From: Ricinus communis
Lineage: Eukaryota > Streptophyta > Magnoliopsida > Malpighiales > Euphorbiaceae
DNA length: 64,000 bases
Assembly (NCBI RefSeq): GCF_019578655.1
Contig: NC_063260.1
Coordinates: forward strand, 17,052,001-17,116,000
Direction of reading: 5' to 3'
Of this stretch, positions 57,380-64,000 are shown one piece after another (positions within the stretch are counted from its first letter, which is position 1; each line of letters starts with the position of its first letter). The position numbers and the translations under genes are program-made. The notes beneath the pieces are model-generated. The model was not told the origin of the DNA and ran no database searches. It saw only the letters and a program-made list of their open reading frames with translations.

Positions 57380-58065
57380 ATGCAAGAAGCTTTAGAGCAA
57401 TTAACACATCCCGAGGCAGCAAAACCAATGAAAAAAAGGCAATTCAGGTCTATTAAGATGCCAAAGGAAGAGAGGATGAAACCATCCATTGAGGATCCAC
57501 CTACTTTAGAACTTAAGGAGCTTCTGACTCATTTGAAATATGTTTTCTTAATGAAATGGTCCAAACTACCAGTAATAGTTAGTTTCGAGTTACTTGAGGA
57601 ACAAAAAGTAAAGCTATTAGAACTGTTGAAGAGGCGACAAAAGGCAATAGCATGGAAAATTGCATATATCAAAGGGATTAGCTCTTCCTTTTACACGCAC
57701 AAGATCCTTATGGAAGAAGAGTTCAAAACTGTGGTGCAATCTCAAAGGCATCTAAATTCCAACGTGAAAGAAGTAGTAAAGAAGGAAGTGATCAAGCTTC
57801 TTGATGCAGTGATAATTTATCTCATTTCAGACAATTCTTGGATAAGCCCAGTATAAGTAGTGCCTCAGAAAGGAGGCATGACGGTTGTGATCAATAAAAA
57901 TAATGAGCTCATCCTAACAAAAATAGTAACACGATGGAGAGTGCACATCGACTATAGGAAGTTTAATGATGCTACTAGAAAGGATCAGTTCCCATTACCC
58001 TTCATTAATCGGATATTAGAAAGATTGTTAGAGCATAAGTATTATTACTTCTTAGATGGTATGTA
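57380..58065 (+). pseudogene. RT, N-terminal part, family A plus copy
   Basis: Frame 57380-57856 holds the pre-RT segment (LPVIVSFELLEEQKVKLLEL, AWKIAYIKGISSSFYTHKIL). After a stop near 57856, 57860-58060 has VPQKGGMTVVINKNN-like sequence, RWRVHIDYRKFNDATRKDQF, PLPFINRILERLLEHKYYYF and LDG. RT is cut at 58065 by a solo LTR and resumes at 59832 with GYFQIPIAL-like sequence. Confidence 0.75.
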
Positions 58066-59831
58066 TGTTGGGAGTTGAAATTAAAATATAAGAAAAGGCA
58101 CAATGGAAGTAATTTAAAATCTTTCTTAATTCGCACCAAGGATCTCATTGATTTAGATAGTTATAACACACAAAAAAAGTAAAAGATGGAAAAGGCTTAC
58201 AAAGGGTGTGTGCTGCCTATTCCAAGGAGTGCTTCTTACTTTATTGATTCTTGATTCTTCAAGGATGATTGATGCACTTGAAAAAGCTACTCAAATGACT
58301 AGCCTCTAATGGTAATCTACACAAGCTTCAAAGTTGAAATCTCCTATGAACAATCCTTCATAAAATAGAGAATGGAGATAATGAGGAGTGAATGCTAGTT
58401 CCAAGCTAGGATGAATCTTAATTAATCTAATTAATTAAGTGTTGATGGCATCATTCTCCTTCATATATATATACCTAGCCGCTCATCATACTCCATATAT
58501 ATATACATGGGATTTAACCTAGTCTTATAACAAGCAAGCCTTACTTACTCTTAAGTTGCGCCTTAATTGGGCTTATTTAGACTATGTTAACTTAATTAAT
58601 ACATAAATATTGTTATAGGGTCCTTATAGCCAAATATCATAGCCTAATATGTATTAGACTAATTAAATTTTAATTAGGCCCAATGTATATGAGTTTAAGT
58701 CCAATCTTAAGCCTCATTTTAATCTCAACTTTAAGCCCATTTTTGTGTAATCCAAAACGTTGCTAAAATGTTGGCAATGAATTATGAATTATGAATTATG
58801 AATTAAACCCTTTTAATTTAATGCTAATTCTCTAATTAACTTAATTCATATTTCATATATCAAGATTGGCCTCTACCAATACATCATGACCACCCAAATT
58901 TAAGAAAGGATTAAAGTGCTTTAATCAACCTTTACAGTGAACAATCTCACAATGTAGTTCAATCCTTTCATTGTACTTTTATCCCAATTGATTCATAAGG
59001 CATGGATGCAAGTGTCAACTCTATAATTGAGTCAATCATATTTGTTCTTGATAACTGCATTTAGCATCTTGAATAAGATCTATGAAACACTTTTCATAAT
59101 CTTCATTCAAACAACATTGGCCAAGGATTTCCATGTTATAGCATATCAAGAATCATTAGAATAAGGTCCCATGACATACTTGGGCAATGAACTTTTTATT
59201 GATAACTTATTATCTTCATATAACTTTAAGTATATCAATGACTATCTGTTGAGTGCTCCATGGATAGGAGAACATAAAATAGTATCAAAGTATAGTAATT
59301 CTCATACAAGATAATATATTGTTATATCAAGTCTAAGGAGTAAATTTTACATGATTGTCACACGAGTATTGTCCATAGACACTTGGGCTAAATTCCATAT
59401 GGACTACCCCATAGGGTCATGTTCAATAAACTTACTCTTGTAACAAGTACCCATATTCTTATCTCGAAATCCCTATTCCTCAACATTATGAGACCGATTG
59501 CTTATTTCACAAGTAAGTGATAACACATTATAGTAGTCTCGAGCTTTTGATTAATATCCAATGTTCAATATTTAATTCTTGATCAAACATCGACTATGAA
59601 TAAGGTTTAGGAATGTATGTAATGAGAACCTCATCATTAATTTCTCTTATATTTGTGTTTACATTCCATGGTATTCATTTCTAATGGTTTAGATTATTCC
59701 TTAATAATACCCAACTATTCATACCATTAGAGTCGAACAATGCCTTTAATATAATTATATGCCATCAATTGTGATGTATAAATTAGCACAGGTCATCTGG
59801 TAACTCTTTGCCTTTAGAAAATACTCTAACA
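58066..59831. mobile_element. Solo LTR inserted in the RT of family A (plus copy)
   Basis: Starts TGTTGGGAGTTGAAATT at 58066 and ends ACTCTAACA at 59831 (TG/CA, TGTT/AACA ends), 1,766 bp. Flanked by ATGTA (58061-58065) and ATGTC (59832-59836): a 5-bp target duplication with one change. The minus family-A copy is uninterrupted at the same RT position (LDGFSGYFQ), confirming insertion. A 9-bp repeat (ATGAATTAT) occurs three times near 58779-58805. No retroelement genes inside. Family not determined. Confidence 0.8.
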
Positions 59832-60850
59832 ATGTCAGGGTATTTTCAGATTCCAATAGCCTTGAGGATCAAGAAAAGACCACCTTCACATGCCCCTATG
59901 GAACCTTTACCTTTTAGAAGACTGTCATTTGGTTTGTGCAATGCACCTGCCACTTTTTAGAGGTGCATGCTGGCTATCTTTAATAATTTGGTAGAGGATA
60001 TTATGAAGGTCTTCATGGATGATTTTTTTGTTCATGGGGACTCATTTAAGCAATGTTTGGAGCGTTTGAGGAGGGTATTGATTGGATGTGAGGAGACCAA
60101 TCTAGTTTTAATTAGGAGAAGTGTCATTTTGTGGTACAAGAGGGCATTGTCTTAGGCTATAAGATTTCGAGTAAGAAAATTGAGGTGGATAGATCAAAGA
60201 TTGAAACTATTAAGAAATTGCCACCTCCTTCATCTATTAAAGCTATTAGGAGTTTTCTTGAACATGTGGGGTTTTACCGTAGATTTATTAAGGATTAGCC
60301 TAAAATAGCTAGATCCTTCACTAGACTTTTGGAGAAGAATGTCGACTTTGTGTTTAATGAAGAGTGTATAGCAGGCTTTTGCTCTCTAAAAGCCAAGCTT
60401 ATTGATGCCCTAATTATGGTAGCACCATATTAGATTCTATCCTTTAAGCTGATGTGTGATACGAGTGACTTCGCGGTTGGAGCCTTCTTGGTCAAATTAA
60501 GGAAAAGCACTTTTAGCCCATCTATTACGTAGACTAAAGCACAAGCAGACTACACTACTACTGAAAAGGAATTACTTGTAGTTGTTTTTACTTTTGACAA
60601 GTTCTGATCATACTTGATCTTGTCAAAAGTGATTGTGTATACTGACCATTCGACATTAAGGTATTTTTTCTTTAAGGTTAATGCAAAACCAAGATTGATA
60701 AGATGGGCTTTGCTTTACAGGAATCTGAATTGGAAATATAAGATAAGGGAGGAGCGAAAGACCTGGCAGCTGACCATTTATCATGACTCAAACCTCATTT
60801 GGAAAAACTACATAAAAAGGACATTAGTGATCATTTTTTAGATGAGCAGC
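59832..60850 (+). pseudogene. RT C-terminal part and RNase H, family A plus copy
   Basis: After the solo LTR: GYFQIPIAL and EKTTFTCPYGTFTF, a frameshift, then 59967-60155 with VEDIMKVFMDDFFVHGDSFK (catalytic MDD intact at 60012-60023) and CEETNLVLI. Thumb: KIEVDRSKIETIKKLPPPSS near 60175-60235. RNase H: MCDTSDFAVGAFL (60452), TTTEKELLVVVFTFDKF (60556) and VIVYTDHSTLRYFFF (60627). Several stops separate these blocks, so it is inactive. Same order as the minus copy. Confidence 0.8.
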
Positions 60851-61029
60851 TGTATGCCATGGTAAGTTTGGTAAGTGATTCAGATTTACAATTTTATGGT
60901 ATGCTGATTATGCGAATTATCTTGTTATAAGAGAACTACTAAAAGATTATTCTTATCAATAAAAGAAGAAACTCTTTGCTAATTTAAAATATTACATTTG
61001 GGAAGATGCTTTTCTGTTTAAATATGTGC

Positions 61030-62180
61030 TGATAGGATAATTAGGAGGTGTGCGGCATGGCTAGAAACTATAAGCATTCTTGGTTATTATTATAGTGGAC
61101 TAGTTAGAGAACATTATAGAGCAAGTAGAATAACTTAGAAAGTGCTAGAATCAAGTTTATTGGCCAACTCTATTCAAGAATAGCTAATCATTTGTGATAA
61201 GAATGTGATTGTTGCCAACATAGAGGTAATATTTTGTCTCATAATGAGATTCCCCAACAAGGTATACTTGAATATGAAATTCTTGATGTGTGGGGCATTG
61301 ACTTCAAGGGATCCTTTTCTAACTCTTTTGGAAATAAGTATATCTTGGTAGCTATTGATTATGTGTCTAAATGGTTTGAGGCACAAACTTTGCCTCGAAA
61401 TGATACTAGAGTAGTTGTAAAGTTCTTCAAAAGATTTTCTACAGGTTTGGTATCCCTAAGGCAATTATTAGTGATAGAGGCATATGCTCTTACAATGATC
61501 AGCTAGAGAAAGTGTTAAGAAGAGTTGGCGTCACAAACAAATTTGCCATCCCTTACCACTCTCCAACTAGTGGCCAAGTAGAGAACACGAATAGGAGAAT
61601 TTAAAAGAATTCTAGAGAAAATCGTACAACAATCTAAGAAGGATTGGTTAATGAGACTTGATGATACCATGTGGGCTTATAGGACTGCTTTTAAAGTAGC
61701 CCTAGGCACCACTCCTTATAGACTAGTGTATAGAAAGTCTTATCATCTACTTGTTAAAATTTCACATAACACTTTTTGGGCTATTAAACAGATTAATTTT
61801 GATATAGCTAGTGCAAGTTTAAGAAGATAATTGTAGGTTAATGAGTTAGATGAATGGAGGCTACACGTATATGAGAATGCCCATCTAACTAAAGAACACA
61901 CAAAGAGGTGGCATGATTCTGGAATTAAGCCAATGAGGGATTTTCAAACTGGATATAAGGTACTTCTATTCAACTCGAGACTTTGACTATTTTCAGGCAA
62001 GTTAAAATCATGTTGGTCAGGTCCAATTCTGGTTAAATAAACTTTTCCATGTGGAATAGTTGAGTTAGCACATCCTGAAAATGGTGAATCTAAGGTTAAT
62101 GGCTATAGATTAAAATTATATGTTGGAGAAGAGTTTGATTCAGAAAAAGAGGTGTCACAACTTCTTGAGTCAAGGTGAGA
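61030..62180 (+). pseudogene. Integrase of family A, plus copy
   Basis: Zinc-finger remnant [15 protein letters not shown] (61195-61245), core in 61234-61506: [40 protein letters not shown], then a frameshift and [31 protein letters not shown] and TTPYRLVYRKSYHL. C-terminus: RWHDSGIKPMRDFQTGYKVL, WSGPILVK, KVNGYRLKLY and the end SQLLESR near 62178. The three catalytic acidic positions (D in GIDF, D in ISDR, E in QVEN) are visible, but the gene is split by shifts at about 61435 and 61600. Confidence 0.8.
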
Positions 62181-62551
62181 AAAATGCCTGGATGTCTAAC
62201 TAAGATGACATTAAAGAAGCGCTTCGTTGGAGGCAACCTACTATATTTTTATTATTTTCTAATTTTTAATTTTTACGTTTATGTTTATGTTTATGTTTAT
62301 ATTTATATTTATTTATTCATTTATTGTAAAAAAAATTTGTATAAGGAGTGGTGGGCTCAATATTTGCCATTAAATTGGGCCTTAGCCCAACTACCCTTAG
62401 ATTTTAGCCCATAAGTCTTTTAGTTAATTAGAAATAAGCTTGTATTTGTATTCTAGTTACCTTTCTTTTTCTTTTTCTTTAAGGATTAGTAGTTTAGTTT
62501 TAATAAATAACTAGAAAATCATAATCATAGTCTAATAAGTTTTGCTACTTT
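62181..62551 (+). other. Spacer between integrase and post-pol ORF (plus copy)
   Basis: Includes a TTTATG/TTTATA tandem stretch (62272-62320) and a GGGCTCAA...GCCCAACTACCC region. No gene; a 79-codon frame (62175-62414) is a low-complexity artefact. Confidence 0.5.
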
Positions 62552-62591
62552 AATGAGGATTAGAACTCTTGAGATGTGCTCTATAAATAGA
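62552..62591 (+). promoter_or_regulatory. Conserved TATA segment upstream of post-pol ORF (plus copy)
   Basis: AGAACTCTTGAGATGTGCTC then TATAAATAG, ending about 52 bp before the ORF start at 62643. It matches the minus copy (10870-10908) better than the surrounding spacer does. Confidence 0.5.
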
Positions 62592-62642
62592 ACCCTCTCC
62601 ATACACATTGGATTTTATGTTCTTTCTACTTTTGCCAGAGCC

Positions 62643-63200
62643 ATGAGTTCTAGGGAAACTCATGTGTATGATGTCACTTCCTCACCAACACCATCACCAC
62701 CTAGAGTTAAGCATAGGTCAAAATCACCATTAAAAGATCACCCACACCACATCCAACTAAGTATGGAAAGCGAGATTTTTTCACACCCTGCTCATCATCG
62801 AAGTTGGAAGCCATATAATAGGAAGAGAAATCCATGGGATCCAAGACCATAAGAGTTTACTGCCATGTTAGCTTATGAAAGAGCATACTCAAAGCCCAAT
62901 GAGTATACCTCTTTGGAAAAAATAGTGGAGAATGAACGTCAAGAGAGAGCTTACCAAGAAAGTATCTCTATGAGGACAATACTTTGGATAGGGCTCCAAA
63001 ATGTGATAATAGTATAAAGAGTGATCTTAGTGAACCTAGTGATTAAAAAGGGAAAGAAGTCACTCCTTCTACTCCAAGATCTCTAGGACGCCCTAGGAAC
63101 CATGCTCGTATTATCTCAACACTGACGAGGACATCCAAAGAAGGTTGAGCAACCTTTTATGTTTAAGAGAGGGAGAGGATGCCTAAGGAAGTAATTGAGA
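62643..63200 (+). pseudogene. Post-pol small ORF of family A (plus copy)
   Basis: Start ATG at 62643 chosen by agreement with the minus copy; earlier in-frame ATGs lie in the TATA leader. Sequence: MSSRETHVYDVTSSPTPSPP, RVKHRSKSPLKDHPHH, NRKRNPWDPRP then a stop at 62850-62852. Homology with the minus copy continues as FTAMLAYERAYSKPNEYTSL with KIVENERQERAYQ (62856-62955) and RPRNHARIIS (about 63090). So the original was longer, with a basic Ser/Pro-rich N-terminus and an acidic helical middle. No known family. Confidence 0.6.
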
Positions 63201-63507
63201 AGTCATTAGATACTAGATTTGGAACAATGGTTGGATTAGTTATCTTAGATTTTCTTTTCATTAGCTAGTTTTTCTTTTAGTTATTTAACTTTCTTTAGTT
63301 TAGGTTTTGATTCAAATTTTTAGATTTTTGTTAATTTGCTTTCTTTATCAATGAAGTTTAGCTATTTTTAGTTGAATTTCAATTGTTATGTGGTTTTGTT
63401 TTCGATTATTTTGGTTTTTATTTTATTTTTATTGAAATAAGGCAATGGGATAATTAGTGTGGATGCTTAGGTTTAGGATTTTTTAGAAGAAGAAAATTTC
63501 CAAAATA

Positions 63508-63605
63508 CATCACACGGGAAGCCATATGGTCATGTCACCTAGCCATGTGGATTAGGGAAAACCAACCGAAGAAAATTGCACTAATACGGGGAGTCCATAC
63601 CCCCG
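63508..63605. repeat. CACGG/CCGTG palindrome cluster 3' of post-pol ORF (plus copy)
   Basis: Units ATCACACGGGAAGCCATATG, GTCATGTCACC, ACGGGGAGTCCATACCCCCGTG and CTCCATTGTG. Corresponds in position to 9733-10020 of the minus copy. Confidence 0.65.
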
Positions 63606-63625
63606 TGTCTCCATTGTGTAACTTA

Positions 63626-64000
63626 GAAGGGGTTAATTGCACCGCTGGTACCAAACCTTCGCACTTTTTTCCAAATGGTACCAAACCTTTAATTTGTTTC
63701 TTTTTGGTACCACTCCTATTATTTGTATCTTCGCGATTAAAGAGGAATCCGGCACTTATTTCTTTGATGTGGGTACGGATTTTGAATTGATAACACACCA
63801 CTTGCCATATCTGTTGCTGACTCAACAAATAGTTATCCAACTCAGCAATTAAAAACATCTAGTTTTTATTCCCAATTTATAACCCTAAACCCCAAATAAA
63901 AAACCCTAAATTAGGAAAATTCCCAAATTATGAAACCTAGTTTTTATTCAAACCATTGTCAGATATGTAGAAAAATGGCGATAGGAGGCTGCACTAGCAG
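63626..64000. mobile_element. Start of an unidentified repeat running off the window
   Basis: Family-A homology stops at about 63625 and a new sequence begins GGGGTTAATTGCACCGCTGG with GGTACCAAACCTT twice (63648 and 63677). GGTTAATTGCAC-type starts are seen at ends of several plant DNA transposons. A CCCTAAACCC stretch (63883-63893) and an ATG at 63975 (MAIGGCTS, cut by the window end) follow. Short frames on both strands over 63535-63858 have no motif. Confidence 0.35.

Larger units (their letters stand above)
53432..63625 (+). mobile_element. Family-A Athila-like gypsy element, plus copy (decayed)
   Basis: Plus-strand order: 5' LTR (53432-54898), PBS, gag (55205), protease (about 56860-57230), RT (57380-60400 with a solo LTR inside), RNase H (60420-60830), integrase (61030-62180), internal TATA segment, post-pol ORF (62643), palindrome cluster (63508-63605), then an unrelated repeat from about 63630. 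The 3' LTR lies beyond or was lost. Opposite orientation to the copy at 8580-20195. Confidence 0.8.

Noticed and set aside
63535..63858. 107-codon minus-strand frame and overlapping plus-strand frames at the window end
   Set aside because: They straddle the junction between family A and a different repeat, so they cannot be one natural gene.

Overview
This window is repeat-rich nuclear DNA from a flowering plant, most likely a eudicot. The evidence is the AT-rich background, plant-type LTR retrotransposon lineages (Athila-, Tat- and Tekay-like gypsy; copia), tRNA-Asp and initiator-Met primer binding sites, an endogenous plant pararetrovirus fragment, and one ordinary intron-containing plant gene. 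The species cannot be fixed from the sequence alone.

Layout. 1-4190: tail of a copia element, then AT-rich DNA with two inverted-repeat (MITE-like) structures. 4190-8551: an old long LTR split by a younger related 2.75-kb solo LTR with a perfect 5-bp target duplication. 8580-20195: minus-strand Athila-like element (family A): 5' LTR, PBS, gag, protease, RT, RNase H, integrase, a small post-pol ORF and an env-position ORF, all decayed, with a 2-kb AT-rich insertion. 20196-22233: LTR-like repeat C. 22236-34935: endogenous pararetrovirus fragment (minus) interrupted by a complete Athila-like element with two LTRs but no pol (family B, 24743-33210). 35100-41060: a second, inverted stretch of repeat C, then a minus-strand Tat-like pol. 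41090-43515: copia gag plus 5' LTR (minus). 43520-44100: 5' end of another Tat-like element (plus). 44800-48288: Tekay-like pol remnant hit by a second long solo LTR with perfect TSDs. 50020-51849: the only host gene, an IST1-like ESCRT-III regulator on the minus strand. 53432-63620: a second family-A element on the plus strand, with a solo LTR inside its RT. The last 370 bases are the start of another unidentified repeat.

No retroelement gene is intact; nearly all carry stops or frameshifts. The host gene has clean GT-AG introns and an intact IST1 domain, but its last exon carries two apparent single-base deletions in A runs.

The best leads are (1) clusters of short palindromes of the ACACGGNCGTGT type, found both in LTRs and upstream of the env-position ORF; (2) a TATA-containing segment conserved between the two family-A copies about 60 bp upstream of the post-pol ORF, a candidate internal promoter; and (3) the pol-less family-B element that keeps gag C-terminus, palindromes and env-position ORF.
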